Of a stretch of 64,000 nucleotides of DNA, positions 18,448 through 29,403 are shown one piece after another. The notes under the pieces are model-generated. The model searched no databases and was not told where the DNA came from. It saw only the letters and a program-made list of their open reading frames with translations. The stretch is from Ahrensia sp. (GTDB lineage Bacteria > Pseudomonadota > Alphaproteobacteria > Rhizobiales > Rhizobiaceae), in contig JAPPOQ010000020.1 in NCBI GenBank assembly GCA_028817895.1, positions 107,663 to 171,662 on the forward strand, given 5' to 3'. The translations under genes were made by a program, and so were the position numbers. Positions within the stretch are counted from its first letter, which is position 1. Each line of letters starts with the position of its first letter.

Positions 18448-19857
18448 TTACAGCGAGTAGTACATGTCGAACTCGACCGGATGAGGGGTCTGTTCGTAGC
18501 GCTCGTTCTCTTCCTCTTTCAACTCAATGTAACCCTCGATCTGATCCTGGGTGAAGACACCGCCTTCGAGCAAGAACTTGTGGTCTTTGCGGCAGGCTTC
18601 AATGGCCTCACGCAGCGATCCGCAAACGGTTGGAATGCGCTTGAGCTGCCTCGGCGGCAGATCGTACAGGTCCTTGTCCATTGGGTCGCCCGGATGGATC
18701 TTGTTCTTGATGCCGTCGAGACCAGCCATCAGCATGGCTGCGAAGGCCAGATAGGGGTTGGCCATCGGGTCGGGGAAGCGCACTTCCATGCGCTTGCCTT
18801 TGGGCGAAGCGACATAAGGAATACGGCACGATGCTGAACGGTTACGAGCCGAATATGCAAGCAGAACCGGAGCCTCGTAGCCCGGGACCAGACGCTTGTA
18901 GGAATTGGTCGACGGATTGGTGAACATATTGAGCGCTTTGGCGTGCTTCAGGATCCCACCGATGTAGTAGAGGCAGGTTTCCGACAGACCGGCATATTCA
19001 TCGCCTGCAAACAGTGGTTTGCCGTCCTTCCACAGCGACTGGTGCACATGCATTCCGGTGCCGTTGTCGCCAAAAACCGGCTTAGGCATGAAGGTCGCCG
19101 TCTTGCCATAGGCCTGAGCAACGTTGTGAACGCTGTATTTGTACAACTGCACTTCGTCCGCCTTGCGGGTCAGCGTGTTGAAGATCATCGACAATTCGTG
19201 CTGAGCTGCACCAACCTCGTGGTGATGCTTTTCAACCTTCACGCCCATCTTACCGAGCACGGTGAGCATCTCGGAGCGGATATCCTGCGCCGAGTCGATC
19301 GGGTTGACCGGGAAGTAGCCGCCCTTGGTGCGCGGACGGTGGCCCAGATTGCCCACTTCATAGTCGGCATCGGTGTTGATCGGCAGTTCGTCGGAATCCA
19401 ATTCGAAACCGGTCTTGTAGGGATCGGCCTTGAACTTCACATCGTCGAAGATGAAGAATTCGGGCTCGGGACCGAAATAGGCCGTGTCACCAAAGCCGCC
19501 CGACTTGATGTAGGCCTCGGCCTGTTTGGCGGTCATGCGTGGATCGCGCGCATAGCCTTCGCCCGTGTCAGGCTCGAGAATGTCGCAGAAAACGGCCATG
19601 GTGGAATGCGCATAGAAAGGATCCATGTAGGCCGTCTCGAGATCAGGCATCAAAACCATGTCGGATTCGTTGATCGCCTTCCAGCCTGCGATGGAAGAGC
19701 CGTCAAACATGGCGCCATCGGCGAACAAATCCTCATCAACCTGGCTGTTGTGCAGTGTGACATGCTGCATCTGGCCGCGCGGGTCGGTGAAGCGTAGGTC
19801 GAGATATTCGACCTCATCATCCTTCATCTTTTTGAGGATGTCGTTGGCACTTGTCAT
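18448..19857 (-). CDS. glnA: Glutamine synthetase type I
   Basis: The 469-residue protein is the GSI-beta dodecameric enzyme that makes glutamine from glutamate, ammonia and ATP. It shows the metal-site motif [10 protein letters not shown], the [12 protein letters not shown] segment, the ATP-site run starting [12 protein letters not shown] and the adenylylation site DLYDLPP with Tyr398, so it can be shut off by GlnE. A strong ribosome site (AGGAAGGA) precedes ATG 19857. It lies 42 bp behind glnB and is expected to be co-transcribed from the sigma-54 promoter and ended by the terminator at 18393. Confidence 0.98.
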   Translation of the reverse strand: MTSANDILKKMKDDEVEYLDLRFTDPRGQMQHVTLHNSQVDEDLFADGAMFDGSSIAGWKAINESDMVLMPDLETAYMDPFYAHSTMAVFCDILEPDTGEGYARDPRMTAKQAEAYIKSGGFGDTAYFGPEPEFFIFDDVKFKADPYKTGFELDSDELPINTDADYEVGNLGHRPRTKGGYFPVNPIDSAQDIRSEMLTVLGKMGVKVEKHHHEVGAAQHELSMIFNTLTRKADEVQLYKYSVHNVAQAYGKTATFMPKPVFGDNGTGMHVHQSLWKDGKPLFAGDEYAGLSETCLYYIGGILKHAKALNMFTNPSTNSYKRLVPGYEAPVLLAYSARNRSASCRIPYVASPKGKRMEVRFPDPMANPYLAFAAMLMAGLDGIKNKIHPGDPMDKDLYDLPPRQLKRIPTVCGSLREAIEACRKDHKFLLEGGVFTQDQIEGYIELKEEENERYEQTPHPVEFDMYYSL

Positions 19858-19899
19858 GAAAAGGTCCTTCCTGAGGTGAGGTGAACTTGTTTTGGGTTG

Positions 19900-20250
<351 letters not shown>

Positions 20251-20328
20251 TTATTGATTGAATGGTGATTGCTGTGTCCGACCACGCAATACTCGACGCG
20301 GGAACCGCTGAATCTCACTGATGTTCTC

Positions 20329-20344
20329 TGCACATAGCGTGCCA
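20329..20344 (-). promoter_or_regulatory. Sigma-54 promoter of glnB-glnA
   Basis: On the minus strand TGGCACGCTATGTGCA matches the consensus TGGCACG-N4-TTGCW at all but one position, with GG and GC at the correct spacing. The start of transcription would be near 20318, 80 nt before glnB. This predicts NtrC-dependent induction under nitrogen limitation. Confidence 0.8.
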
Positions 20345-20545
20345 TTTCCGACCGAAATTCGAACTTTCTGGGCAAAATTCAACCCGCCGCGCACGATTTT
20401 CGACGAATTTCGTTCAGAATCGCATGGTTTTTTGCCAAGATCAGTTCCTTTGGCGATCTTTGAATTTTCGCTGCCAATCCACAATGCAATTGCTGACTAT
20501 TTTTGGTTCAATATGCCTGAATTTTAGGCGCAATGCTGTGCGCAG

Positions 20546-20573
20546 TTGACCGGTGGGGCGGCTCTGCTATAGC
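20546..20573 (+). promoter_or_regulatory. Promoter of tRNA-Leu
   Basis: The -35 TTGACC (20546-20551) and -10 TATAGC (20568-20573) are 16 bp apart and end 17 bp before the first base of the tRNA. Confidence 0.7.
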
Positions 20574-20590
20574 GCGCTGGCGCAAGATTC

Positions 20591-20675
20591 GCGGCTGTGG
20601 CGGAACTGGTAGACGCGCTGGATTTAGGTTCCAGTATCGAAAGATGTGGAGGTTCGATTCCTCTCAGCCGCACCA
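20591..20675 (+). tRNA. tRNA-Leu (anticodon UAG)
   Basis: The 85-nt gene folds with acceptor stem GCGGCTG/CAGCCGC, discriminator A and encoded CCA. The anticodon stem CTGGA/TCCAG closes the loop TTTAGGT, giving anticodon TAG. A long variable arm (TATCGAAAGATG) and the T-loop GGTTCGATTCC complete a class II tRNA. It reads CUN leucine codons. Confidence 0.97.
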
Positions 20676-20842
20676 TTCTCTTCCGTTATTGCAGACCCCG
20701 ATGCGTAACAGCAGAGTGCTGAGCCACGCTTGTCTGTGAAACGGTTGATTTGCGATCACTGCATTCTACCAGATCGCTTCCGTTTTGTTCAGCATAACGT
20801 GACATCCTGCCGCGAGAAACTTGCAGCAGAATGAGATGATTT

Positions 20843-21487
20843 GTGCTTGATGCCATCAAAGGACGCAGCATTTGGCTGGCCATACCGGCGATCTTGCTGT
20901 TGTCACTGCTTCTCCAGTCCGGCCCGCAAACGGCAACCAATTGCGGGTCCTCACGTAACTGGCACACATATTTGTGCCTGAGCATGACGTTGAATGCCGA
21001 TAGACGCCTTGAAGTTGGCGACCACGTCGAACTTCTTGTCACAGCACACAACGCCGGCAACGAGATGAGTTCGGGAGAGTTATTGCGGCTCGTTAGTTTT
21101 GGCGGCCGTATCGACTTCGATGCCTCTGTCGACAACCGACAAGTAATGCCACGTGAACTTCATCGGGAGGGTGGCACGGTCTGGTACTATCCAATTCGGC
21201 TCCCGCGACTGGCGGCGGGTCAGAAATCAGAGCTTAAACTGTTTGGTCGGATCATCGGCGCCGGCCGTGCTCTTTTATCGGTGCGCACCGAAGAGGAAGA
21301 TGAGAATGGAAATCTCTCCTTTCTGCTTGAGAACTTTGGCCAGATATTGGGACGGCGTGTGAGTTCCAACGAACCCACTGAACGGTTTCTTGAAGTGCGG
21401 CGGGCTTGTGTCGCTCAGCATGGTGAAACCAACCGTCAACTTCTGCGCGATTGCGTGGCTCGGGAATTGAAGCCGTCGCGCGGCTAA
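20843..21487 (+). CDS. Hypothetical exported protein
   Basis: The protein is not recognised. A GTG at 20843 starts 214 residues: an N-terminal hydrophobic segment (SIWLAIPAILLLSLLLQ), then an apparently Ig-like beta region (RRLEVGDHVELLVTAHNAGNE) of the kind found in envelope proteins, then a charged C-terminal third with CVAQHGETNRQLLRDCVAREL. It could be anchored by its N-terminal helix and face the periplasm. The ribosome site is weak. It lies alone between tRNA-Leu and kynA on the plus strand. Confidence 0.55.
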   Translation: MLDAIKGRSIWLAIPAILLLSLLLQSGPQTATNCGSSRNWHTYLCLSMTLNADRRLEVGDHVELLVTAHNAGNEMSSGELLRLVSFGGRIDFDASVDNRQVMPRELHREGGTVWYYPIRLPRLAAGQKSELKLFGRIIGAGRALLSVRTEEEDENGNLSFLLENFGQILGRRVSSNEPTERFLEVRRACVAQHGETNRQLLRDCVARELKPSRG

Positions 21488-21615
21488 CTTGATATCAGGC
21501 GTTTGTGTGACAACAGAGTTTCCCGCTTTGCAAGCGGAACGTATTGACTTGATTCCGGTTAAATTGGGGAAGTTGCTGATGTTGAAGGTGCTCGCATGAG
21601 TGTGGGTACTTTGCC

Positions 21616-22449
21616 ATGACCCAACCTGTCGATCCGGCCGAAGACGGTGCAAAAATGTCCTTCGCTCAGGACATGAGCTATGGCGACTATCTGGCCATGG
21701 ACACGCTTCTGGCATCACAAAATCCACTGTCCAATGCTCACGACGAGATGCTGTTTATCATCCAGCATCAAACGTCTGAATTGTGGATGCGGCTGATCCT
21801 GCACGAACTCAACGCCGCGCGATCCTTGATGCTTCAGGGGCGTGAGGACGAAGTGTTCAAAATGCTGGCCCGCGTGGCGCGCATCTTTGAGCAATTGAAC
21901 AATGCCTGGGATGTGCTGCGCACCATGACGCCCAGCGACTACACTACGTTTCGCGAGCAGCTCGGCGCTTCATCAGGGTTCCAATCGCATCAATATCGGC
22001 TGATTGAATTTCTGCTTGGCAACAGAAACCGCGCAATGATGCGTGTTCATGAGCACAGACCGCGGCTTCACGCGATGTTGGACGAGGAACTGGCCAGTCC
22101 AAGCCTGTATCACGTCGCGCTACGCTTGTTGGAAGCACGGTTCACCATGAAGTTTGACGAAACCGTTTTTCGTCTCGACACGCCACATGTCGCGAGTGAG
22201 GCGGTTTCAGTGGCCTGGAAGCGCGTTTACGAGAACCCGCGCGAGCATTGGAGCCTGTATGAACTGGCGGAAAAACTGGTCGATCTGGAGGACTATTTTC
22301 GCCGCTGGCGTTTCAATCATGTGACGACGGTGGAGCGCGTCATCGGTGTGAAACGCGGCACCGGCGGCACGAGCGGTGTCAAATATCTTCGAAAAATGCT
22401 TGAGGTGGAGTTATTCCCTGAACTTTGGGCCCTGCGTGGCGATCTTTAG
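21616..22449 (+). CDS. kynA: Tryptophan 2,3-dioxygenase
   Basis: The 277-residue heme enzyme opens the indole ring of tryptophan to N-formylkynurenine. Conserved pieces are [19 protein letters not shown] with the substrate-side His, [20 protein letters not shown], and the C-terminal [18 protein letters not shown] loop. It is followed after 2 bp by kynU, so the pair forms a tryptophan catabolic operon. A formamidase gene (kynB) is not in the window. Confidence 0.96.
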   Translation: MTQPVDPAEDGAKMSFAQDMSYGDYLAMDTLLASQNPLSNAHDEMLFIIQHQTSELWMRLILHELNAARSLMLQGREDEVFKMLARVARIFEQLNNAWDVLRTMTPSDYTTFREQLGASSGFQSHQYRLIEFLLGNRNRAMMRVHEHRPRLHAMLDEELASPSLYHVALRLLEARFTMKFDETVFRLDTPHVASEAVSVAWKRVYENPREHWSLYELAEKLVDLEDYFRRWRFNHVTTVERVIGVKRGTGGTSGVKYLRKMLEVELFPELWALRGDL

Positions 22450-22451
22450 TG

Positions 22452-23666
22452 ATGTCTTCAACCAATCTGCCCCCAGCCAATCTACCAAAGAAACACCTGT
22501 TCGAATTGCCGGAAGGCATCATTTATCTCGATGGCAACTCGCTCGGCCCTCTGCCGAAAGCGGTCAGCTCAGCGGTCGCAGATTGTGTCGAGGCTCAGTG
22601 GGGCGGGCAACTGATCAAGGGTTGGAACGACTGCGGCTGGATGGAACAGCCGGTGCGAGTTGGCACTCAGATTGCGTCACTGATCGGTGCGCCCTCCGGC
22701 AGTGTTGTGATGGGCGACACGCTTTCCATCAAGGTGTTTCAGGCTCTGGCAGCCGCATTGGACATGCGCCCCGACCGCAACGTCATCGTGTCGGATAGCG
22801 GTAACTTTCCAACCGATCTCTACATGGCGGAAGGGCTGATGAGGCTGAAAGGCCGCGACTATCGGCTGGAAACGCCTGAGCCGGACGCTGTGCTCGACGC
22901 GATCAATGCCGACGTCGCGGCTGTCATGCTCACACAAGTCGATTATCGCACGGGTCGTATGCATGACATGCGAGCCACCACCCAAATGGCGCAGGAAGCG
23001 GGCTGCGTGATGATTTGGGACCTGGCGCATAGCGCGGGCGCCATCGAAGTCGACCTGGCGGGGTCAAACTGCGAGTTCGCTGTCGGATGCACCTATAAGT
23101 ACCTGAATGGTGGCCCCGGTGCTCCGGCTTTCATCTATGTGCGACCGGACCTGGTGAAGAGCGTGGAACCCGCTCTGGCAGGGTGGCTCGGTCATGCCGA
23201 ACCGTTTGCCTTTGATCCTTCCTATCGACCGGCGCTGGACATTGAGCGCATGCGCGTTGGCACGCCGCCGGTTCTGCAGATGACGGCGCTGGAAGCAGCA
23301 CTTTCCGTTTGGAAAGACGTCTATATGTCCGAAGTTCGCTCTGCGTCGCTTCGCTTGGGTGACTTGTTCATTGCGGAGGTGGAGCGCCGGTGCGATGGGC
23401 TTGAATTGGTCAGCCCTCGAGACGGCGGGCAGCGTGGCAGCCAGGTCTCCTTTGCTTTTGACCATGGCTATGCCGCGATGCAGGCACTGATCGCGCGCGG
23501 CGTGATTGGCGATTTTCGTGCGCCCAACATCATGCGCTTCGGGTTTACACCCCTATATGTTGATGACGAGGACGTGTTGGCGGCGGTGGACATCTTTGAA
23601 GATGTGATTGCCAATCGGCTCTGGGATCATCCCGACTATCAGCAGCGCGGCAATCGCGTAACGTAA
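22452..23666 (+). CDS. kynU: Kynureninase
   Basis: The 404-residue pyridoxal-phosphate enzyme cleaves kynurenine to anthranilate and alanine. The cofactor lysine is K216 in GCTYKYLNGGPGAP, and MIWDLAHSAGA holds the Asp that pairs with the pyridine nitrogen. The ATG at 22452, two bases after the kynA stop, is chosen over an in-frame GTG at 22425 that would overlap kynA. With kynA it gives two of three steps from tryptophan to anthranilate. Confidence 0.96.
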   Translation: MSSTNLPPANLPKKHLFELPEGIIYLDGNSLGPLPKAVSSAVADCVEAQWGGQLIKGWNDCGWMEQPVRVGTQIASLIGAPSGSVVMGDTLSIKVFQALAAALDMRPDRNVIVSDSGNFPTDLYMAEGLMRLKGRDYRLETPEPDAVLDAINADVAAVMLTQVDYRTGRMHDMRATTQMAQEAGCVMIWDLAHSAGAIEVDLAGSNCEFAVGCTYKYLNGGPGAPAFIYVRPDLVKSVEPALAGWLGHAEPFAFDPSYRPALDIERMRVGTPPVLQMTALEAALSVWKDVYMSEVRSASLRLGDLFIAEVERRCDGLELVSPRDGGQRGSQVSFAFDHGYAAMQALIARGVIGDFRAPNIMRFGFTPLYVDDEDVLAAVDIFEDVIANRLWDHPDYQQRGNRVT

Positions 23667-23912
23667 TCTCTTGCGGGCGGGCGGTTCCCTTTGCCGTTCA
23701 GCCCCATTGCCCAACGGGCATTTCCTTGCTAACAGCCCGCCCCACAACCGGCGTTTTCGCGGCGCGCGGGGCATCTTGCTTGGCAAACCGTGAAACGACA
23801 TGTCATTTCCGGCACAAAACAACAGCGACAGGGCAGGACGGCTGCGTGTCCCGGCCCACGCATGAGGATTACGGCGCGTCAGCGGCGCGGCGTCAGACGT
23901 CAAGAGGGCAAG

Positions 23913-25259
23913 ATGCAGGTTACCGAAACGCTCAATGAAGGGCTGAAGCGCGCCATTTCCGTGGTGGTGCCCACGCAGGACATGATCGCCAAGCGCGACG
24001 AAAAACTGGCCGATCTGAAAGGCCGGGTGCGCATCAATGGCTTTCGTCCCGGCAAGGTGCCTATGTCGCATGTGACCAAGCTTTACGGCAAATCCGCCAT
24101 GGGCGAGTTGGTCAATGAAACAATCGATGAGCAGACCAAGGCCATCATTGCCGAGCGCAAGGAAAAGGCTGCCCAGCAACCCAAAATCGTCATGACCGAG
24201 GACGAGGCAGAGGCAGAGGAAATTCTCGACGGAAGGAAGGATTTCGAGTTTCAGATCGAGTATGAAATCGTGCCCGATTTCGAGGTTGCCGATTTTGCCT
24301 CCATCGAAATTGAACGTCCGGTCGTTGACGTTGCTGATGAAGAGGTCGACGAGCAGATCGAACGCATCGCGCAGAACAATCGCAGCTATGAGGCCAAGGA
24401 CGGTGCTGCTGAAGACAAAGACCGCGTGACTATGGATTATGTCGGTAAGATCGACGGCGAAGCCTTTGAGGGCGGCGCGGACGAGAACGCGACCCTCGTC
24501 CTTGGGTCAAACACCTTTATCCCGGGATTTGAAGATGAACTGATCGGCGTCAAGGCTGGCGAAGACAAGATCGTCAAAGTGACGTTCCCCGAAGATTACA
24601 GCGCCGAAAATCTGGCCGGAAAAGCGGCGGAATTTGAAGTGTCGGTGCATGAAGTCGCAGCTCCTGCAGACCTCGCCATTGACGACAAGCTGGCCGAATC
24701 CTTGGGCCTTGAGAGCCTCGAAAAGCTCAAAGAGATCGTGAAGGACCAGATTGTCAGCCAGTATGGAGCGCAGACGCGCCAGAAGGTGAAGCGTCAATTG
24801 CTCGACAAGCTGGACGAGTCACACAGTTTCGACCTGCCGCAAGGCATGGTGGAGCAGGAGTTCGACAATATCTGGACCCAGATTGCCCGCGATCTGGAGC
24901 AGGCGGGCAAGACCTTCGAAGATGAAGACACGACTGAGGAAAAGGCACGCGAAGATTATCGCAAGCTGGCCGAACGCCGCGTGAGGCTTGGTCTGGTTCT
25001 GGCCGAGATTGGCGAGAAGGCCGAGATCGAAGTCACCGAAGACGAATTGCAGCGTGCTGTGATGCAGCAGATGCAGCAATATCCCGGTCAGGAACAGGCG
25101 ATTTTCGATTTCTTCCGCAACACGCCGGAAGCGATTGGCGGCCTGCGTGCACCGATCTTCGAGGAAAAGGTTGTCGACCACATTCTGGAAAGCGCAACCG
25201 TGACCGATAAAACGGTGACCAAAGAAGAGCTGATGGAAGAGGACGACCTGCCGGTTTAG
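23913..25259 (+). CDS. tig: Trigger factor (ribosome-associated peptidyl-prolyl isomerase)
   Basis: The 448-residue chaperone binds nascent chains at the ribosome exit. The N-terminal domain carries the L23-binding signature [17 protein letters not shown]-type domain follows ([19 protein letters not shown], then [16 protein letters not shown]). The long helical C-terminal domain ends with [11 protein letters not shown] 23913 follows GAGGGCAAG and matches the conserved [13 protein letters not shown] start; an upstream in-frame ATG at 23790 adds an arginine-rich stretch not seen in the family. The clpP/lon genes often found behind tig are absent here. Confidence 0.97.
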   Translation: MQVTETLNEGLKRAISVVVPTQDMIAKRDEKLADLKGRVRINGFRPGKVPMSHVTKLYGKSAMGELVNETIDEQTKAIIAERKEKAAQQPKIVMTEDEAEAEEILDGRKDFEFQIEYEIVPDFEVADFASIEIERPVVDVADEEVDEQIERIAQNNRSYEAKDGAAEDKDRVTMDYVGKIDGEAFEGGADENATLVLGSNTFIPGFEDELIGVKAGEDKIVKVTFPEDYSAENLAGKAAEFEVSVHEVAAPADLAIDDKLAESLGLESLEKLKEIVKDQIVSQYGAQTRQKVKRQLLDKLDESHSFDLPQGMVEQEFDNIWTQIARDLEQAGKTFEDEDTTEEKAREDYRKLAERRVRLGLVLAEIGEKAEIEVTEDELQRAVMQQMQQYPGQEQAIFDFFRNTPEAIGGLRAPIFEEKVVDHILESATVTDKTVTKEELMEEDDLPV

Positions 25260-25266
25260 CGGCAGA

Positions 25267-25935
25267 TCACCATTCGATCGCCTTTCTATCGCGAAAATAG
25301 CCGCCGGTAGGGCCATCTTTCGGCAGCTGTGCGAGCCAGATCGCAGTGTCCGCACCTTGCTCGGGGCTTCGACTGGCGGCGTCTCCTCCCATTCGCGTGC
25401 GAACCCATCCCGGGCACATCGCATTGATCTTGATGCAGCTGGGCAGTTCGCGTGACAATGCGAGGGTCAGCGCGTTGAGTGCGGCTTTCGCGACTCCGTA
25501 GCCACCCGGCCCATGCAGGCCTGCCGCGAACGAGCCCCAATCCGAGGAAACATTGACGATGCGGCCATATCCGACGGTTTTCATGTGAGGAACTGTTTGG
25601 CGGATCAGTTCAAACGGCGCCTTGAACATGACCTGAAGAGAAGTCTCGAAGTCCTGCGGTGCTTCCAACATCCCGTCTCTCAGCAGAACGCCCGCATTGT
25701 TGACAAGGATGTCAATGGGTCCTGCAGCGTCCAGTGCGTCAGCGAAGCCATTGGGGTGCTCAAGATCCAAAACAATGCTTCTGCAGCCGATTTCAGAGGC
25801 TGCCTGTCGTCCCGCCGCCTCGTCACGAGAGGCCAGGACAACGTCCAGACCGGCTTCATGAAGACCTTGGCAGATGGCGAGTCCAATCCCCCTGTTTCCA
25901 CCGGTGACCAGCGCGGCTCGACATTTGCCGGTCAT
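25267..25935 (-). CDS. Short-chain dehydrogenase/reductase
   Basis: The 222-residue protein has the classical SDR layout: nucleotide-binding TGGNRGIG near the N-terminus, NNAG, a catalytic Ser in NVSSDWGS and the YGVAK pair of Tyr and Lys. It would use NAD(P)(H) to oxidise or reduce a small alcohol or ketone; the substrate is not known. Its ATG overlaps the stop of the methyltransferase gene by 4 bp, so the two are translated in series. Confidence 0.92.
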   Translation of the reverse strand: MTGKCRAALVTGGNRGIGLAICQGLHEAGLDVVLASRDEAAGRQAASEIGCRSIVLDLEHPNGFADALDAAGPIDILVNNAGVLLRDGMLEAPQDFETSLQVMFKAPFELIRQTVPHMKTVGYGRIVNVSSDWGSFAAGLHGPGGYGVAKAALNALTLALSRELPSCIKINAMCPGWVRTRMGGDAASRSPEQGADTAIWLAQLPKDGPTGGYFRDRKAIEW

Positions 25936-26579
25936 GATGTCTTCTCCAATGCGATGACCCAGCCCATGACGTTATGGCCGGGCAGGTGGTCGCCAAACTC
26001 CTTGGCGCGGACAATCACCCTTTTGTCGCCCTCCAGCTGTTCGATTTTTGATGCCAGATCGCCGCGCTGCCAGAACGGATCATTCAGTGCGATGATGAGA
26101 AAGCCGCCCGGTTTCAAAACCCGCAGAAGCTCATCACAGGCATCCGGCTCCACATGGCCGAAGGAAAAGACGCCAACGCAAGTGACGACATCGAAAGTCT
26201 GTGAGTCGACGTCCGGCAGACCTGCATTGAGATCAGCGGCAAAGAGTTTGGCATAGACACCCTTTTCCGCCGCCTTTGCGAGCATCTCTTGCGAGAAATC
26301 GCAGCCATGCAGGTGCCTGAAGCCGCTTGCGGCCAACGCTGTTCCACTCAAGCCCGATCCACAGCCTGCATCGAGAATCAGCGCGTCTGTGTCGCTGACG
26401 AAGCGTCCGACCATTTCGGCCACCCGCACGGGTTGGGCATAGGCATTTTCTTCGCTGACTTCACGGTCGTAGCTGTCGGCCCAAGATGCGTAGTGCGCTT
26501 TGGTTTGTTCGCCTGATTCCAGATCATAAGCGGCACTGAAATGCCCGCTATCTGCGTTCTCCTTTGGCTCGTTTGCCAT
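25932..26579 (-). CDS. Class I SAM-dependent methyltransferase
   Basis: The 215-residue protein has the Rossmann motif ALILDAGCGSGLSG followed by GCDFSQEMLAKAA, the acidic post-motif TFDVVTCVGVFSFGH and GGFLIIALNDPFW. It resembles UbiE-type and Williams-Beuren-type small-molecule methyltransferases. ATG 26579 is chosen because GGAGG lies 7 bp upstream; an in-frame ATG at 26609 is possible. It is the first gene of a two-gene operon with the SDR gene, which suggests work on one shared substrate. Confidence 0.88.
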   Translation of the reverse strand: MANEPKENADSGHFSAAYDLESGEQTKAHYASWADSYDREVSEENAYAQPVRVAEMVGRFVSDTDALILDAGCGSGLSGTALAASGFRHLHGCDFSQEMLAKAAEKGVYAKLFAADLNAGLPDVDSQTFDVVTCVGVFSFGHVEPDACDELLRVLKPGGFLIIALNDPFWQRGDLASKIEQLEGDKRVIVRAKEFGDHLPGHNVMGWVIALEKTS

Positions 26580-26807
26580 CTTCGCCTCCATCACGCGGTG
26601 CAAAATCATGCACAGGTTAAACGCAATGAAACGCAGCTGTGCCTCATCTGCAACAGACCTTTGGCAACTTGTTCGATATAGGCAGAGCCGCGGGGGCGAT
26701 GCCGTTTTTCAAACACAAAATCCGCTCACACAGCAGATCCCGCTCCTGACTTCGGCAGCACGCATGCCGTGGACTTGAAATGGGCGGATGCAGGGAATGC
26801 TACGACT

Positions 26808-28532
26808 ATGGACGCCAAGGTTTTTGACAAGAGCCGACTGCCCAGCCGCCGGGTAACCGAAGGGCCATCCCGCGCGCCGCACCGCTCCTATCTTTACGCC
26901 ATGGGGCTGACGAGCGAGCAGATCCACCAACCTTTGGTCGGTGTGGCGACCTGCTGGAATGAAGCGGCGCCCTGCAACATTTCGCTGATGCGGCAGGCAC
27001 AGGCGGTCAAAAAGGGCGTCAGTTCCGCAAATGGCACGCCGCGCGAATTCACCACCATCACGGTGACAGACGGTATCGCCATGGGTCACCAGGGCATGAA
27101 GGCTTCGCTGGTTTCGCGCGAAGTGATTGCCGACTCGGTCGAACTGACGATGCGCGGCCACTGCTATGACGCGATGGTGGGCATGGCAGGATGCGACAAA
27201 TCCTTGCCCGGAATGATGATGTCCATGGTGCGGCTCAATGTGCCTTCCATTTTCATTTATGGCGGGTCGATCCTGCCGGGCACGTTCAAAGGTCGCCCTG
27301 TCACGGTTCAAGATCTTTTCGAAGCCGTCGGTCAGCATTCCATCGGCGAGATGTCTGACGAGGATTTGGACGAGTTGGAAAAGGTTGCTTGCCCGTCTGC
27401 CGGCGCCTGCGGCGCGCAGTTCACCGCTAACACGATGGCAACCGTTTCGGAGGCCATTGGTCTTGCGCTGCCCTATTCGGCTGGCGCTCCGGCCCCTTAT
27501 GAGATCCGAGACCGGTTCTGCATGGCAGCGGGTGAGAAGATCATGGAACTGATCGCCCGCAACATTCGCCCGCGCGATATTGTGACCCGCGAGGCGCTGG
27601 AAAATGCTGCCACGGTCGTTGCCGCGTCTGGCGGCTCAACCAATGCCGGTTTGCATTTGCCCGCCATCGCTCATGAATGCGGTATCGATTTCGATCTTCG
27701 CGACGTTTGCGAAATCTTCAAGCGCACGCCGTATATTGCTGATTTGAAACCCGGCGGGAAATACGTGGCCAAGGATATGTTCGAGGTCGGCGGCATTCCG
27801 CTCTTGATGAAGGCGCTGCTCGACGGTGGTCATATGCATGGCGACTGCATGACCGTGACAGGCCGCACAATCGCCGAAAATATGGAGCATGTCGCCTGGA
27901 ATGATGATCAGGACGTCATTTATCCCGTTTCCAACCCGATCACGTCAACCGGCGGCGTCGTTGGTCTGGAGGGCAATCTTGCCCCGGAAGGTGCCATCGT
28001 GAAAGTTGCCGGTCTTTCGCATCAGCAGTTTTCCGGCCCGGCGCGTTGCTTCGACAGCGAAGAAGAGGCGTTCGAAGCCGTCAACAACAAGGCTTACGAG
28101 GAAGGCGATGTTATCGTCATCCGCTATGAGGGGCCGAAAGGTGGGCCAGGCATGCGCGAAATGTTGCAGACCACAGCCGCACTTTACGGGCAGGGCATGG
28201 GCGACAAGGTTGCGCTGATCACCGATGGACGCTTTTCGGGCGCAACCCGTGGTTTCTGCATTGGCCATGTTGGGCCGGAGGCAGCCGTTGGCGGCCCGAT
28301 CGGCCTGCTGCGCGACGGCGATATGATCGATCTTGATGCTGTTGAGGGCAGCATTCATGTGCGCTTGTCGAAGGAAGAACTCGCCGAACGCGCAAAATCG
28401 TGGACGGAGCGTGAAACTGATTTCACATCCGGCGCAATCTGGAAATATGCGCAGACGGTCGGTTCGGCCAAATATGGCGCAATCACTCATCCCGGGGGGA
28501 AGAAAGAAAAGCAGGCCTATGTCGATATGTAA
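26808..28532 (+). CDS. ilvD: Dihydroxy-acid dehydratase
   Basis: The 574-residue iron-sulfur enzyme catalyses the third common step of valine and isoleucine synthesis. Cluster-related cysteines are in [24 protein letters not shown] and [17 protein letters not shown], and the C-terminal substrate motif [11 protein letters not shown] is present. Start ATG 26808 fits the family. The 3' end overlaps the start of exoR by 14 bp, so the two are likely co-transcribed. Confidence 0.96.
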   Translation: MDAKVFDKSRLPSRRVTEGPSRAPHRSYLYAMGLTSEQIHQPLVGVATCWNEAAPCNISLMRQAQAVKKGVSSANGTPREFTTITVTDGIAMGHQGMKASLVSREVIADSVELTMRGHCYDAMVGMAGCDKSLPGMMMSMVRLNVPSIFIYGGSILPGTFKGRPVTVQDLFEAVGQHSIGEMSDEDLDELEKVACPSAGACGAQFTANTMATVSEAIGLALPYSAGAPAPYEIRDRFCMAAGEKIMELIARNIRPRDIVTREALENAATVVAASGGSTNAGLHLPAIAHECGIDFDLRDVCEIFKRTPYIADLKPGGKYVAKDMFEVGGIPLLMKALLDGGHMHGDCMTVTGRTIAENMEHVAWNDDQDVIYPVSNPITSTGGVVGLEGNLAPEGAIVKVAGLSHQQFSGPARCFDSEEEAFEAVNNKAYEEGDVIVIRYEGPKGGPGMREMLQTTAALYGQGMGDKVALITDGRFSGATRGFCIGHVGPEAAVGGPIGLLRDGDMIDLDAVEGSIHVRLSKEELAERAKSWTERETDFTSGAIWKYAQTVGSAKYGAITHPGGKKEKQAYVDM

Positions 28533-29385
28533 GAGCCTCCTTGTTGGCGCATTTGCTGCCGCGCTTGTCGGCTCCCCCGCCGCGTATGGCTTCGACGCTT
28601 CGAAGCTGTTCAGTAGCGATGAGGAGCCGCGCAATGTGCTGCGCTATGGCTATCAGGCGCTGAAGCGCGGCGCCTTTGACGAAGCGCTGGGCGCCTTCCG
28701 TTTCGGGGCATCGCGCAACGACATCGCCTCGCAGTGGAAACTTGCGCGCATGCTGCAAACCGGCACGGGCGAGGGGCAGGACCACCGCGCTGCCTATGAT
28801 CTTTTCAGCAAGATTGCCGCCCGCTTTTCCGAGCAGTTCCCGGCGCAGCACAATCTCGCATATGTTTCGAGCGCGGTTGTCAGTCTTGGCCGGTACGACC
28901 TGACCGGCATTGACGGCTTTATCACCGCCGATCCGCGCCGTGCGGAATTTCGCTTCTATCGTGCGGCGGCGCTCTATCAGGATCCGGAAGCGCAATATCA
29001 GCTTGGCAGGCTGTATCGTTCGGGCCGCGTTGGCGCCCAGCCGCGCAGTGGTGTGCTTTGGCTGAGCCTGTCTGCCCGCAAGGGCCATGTTCTGGCGCAA
29101 GCCGAACTTGGCGAAATGCTGTTCAACGGCGAGGGCATCAGTCCAAATCGCGTGCGCGGGCTCGTCATGATGTCGCGTGCAGCCAAAACTCTGCCGCCCG
29201 GCAAGGATGTATGGGTGCATGAATCGCTCTCACGCGCGCTGGCGCAGGCTGACGGAGCTGAGCGTGAACAGATGACCGCCATTCTGTTTGATGACACTGC
29301 AGGTTCCGGCAACCCGCAGGATTACGCCTTGGAAAAGGTTCCGAACCCAGACGCCGCGGCGGGCCGGGTTGTTTCTTCAGATTAG
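28519..29385 (+). CDS. exoR: ExoR-like periplasmic Sel1-repeat regulator
   Basis: The 288-residue protein has a signal peptide ([18 protein letters not shown]) and several Sel1-type TPR repeats: [35 protein letters not shown], and [19 protein letters not shown]. The arrangement and the segment [19 protein letters not shown] agree with rhizobial ExoR as I remember it. ExoR is a periplasmic inhibitor of the ExoS-ChvI two-component system that controls exopolysaccharide, motility and acid response. The start overlaps the ilvD stop. The exoS and chvI genes are not in the window. Confidence 0.8.
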   Translation: MSICKSLLVGAFAAALVGSPAAYGFDASKLFSSDEEPRNVLRYGYQALKRGAFDEALGAFRFGASRNDIASQWKLARMLQTGTGEGQDHRAAYDLFSKIAARFSEQFPAQHNLAYVSSAVVSLGRYDLTGIDGFITADPRRAEFRFYRAAALYQDPEAQYQLGRLYRSGRVGAQPRSGVLWLSLSARKGHVLAQAELGEMLFNGEGISPNRVRGLVMMSRAAKTLPPGKDVWVHESLSRALAQADGAEREQMTAILFDDTAGSGNPQDYALEKVPNPDAAAGRVVSSD

Positions 29386-29403
29386 TTGGCTGTTGGGTGT
29401 TGG

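Noticed and set aside
20591..20675. tRNA-Leu as a phage attachment site
   Set aside because: No integrase gene is nearby and no second copy of the tRNA 3' end was found in the window.
20686..21135. 149-codon minus-strand ORF behind tRNA-Leu
   Set aside because: It overlaps the exported-protein gene, which has a better N-terminal signal; the minus-strand product has low-complexity Ser/Arg composition and no motif.
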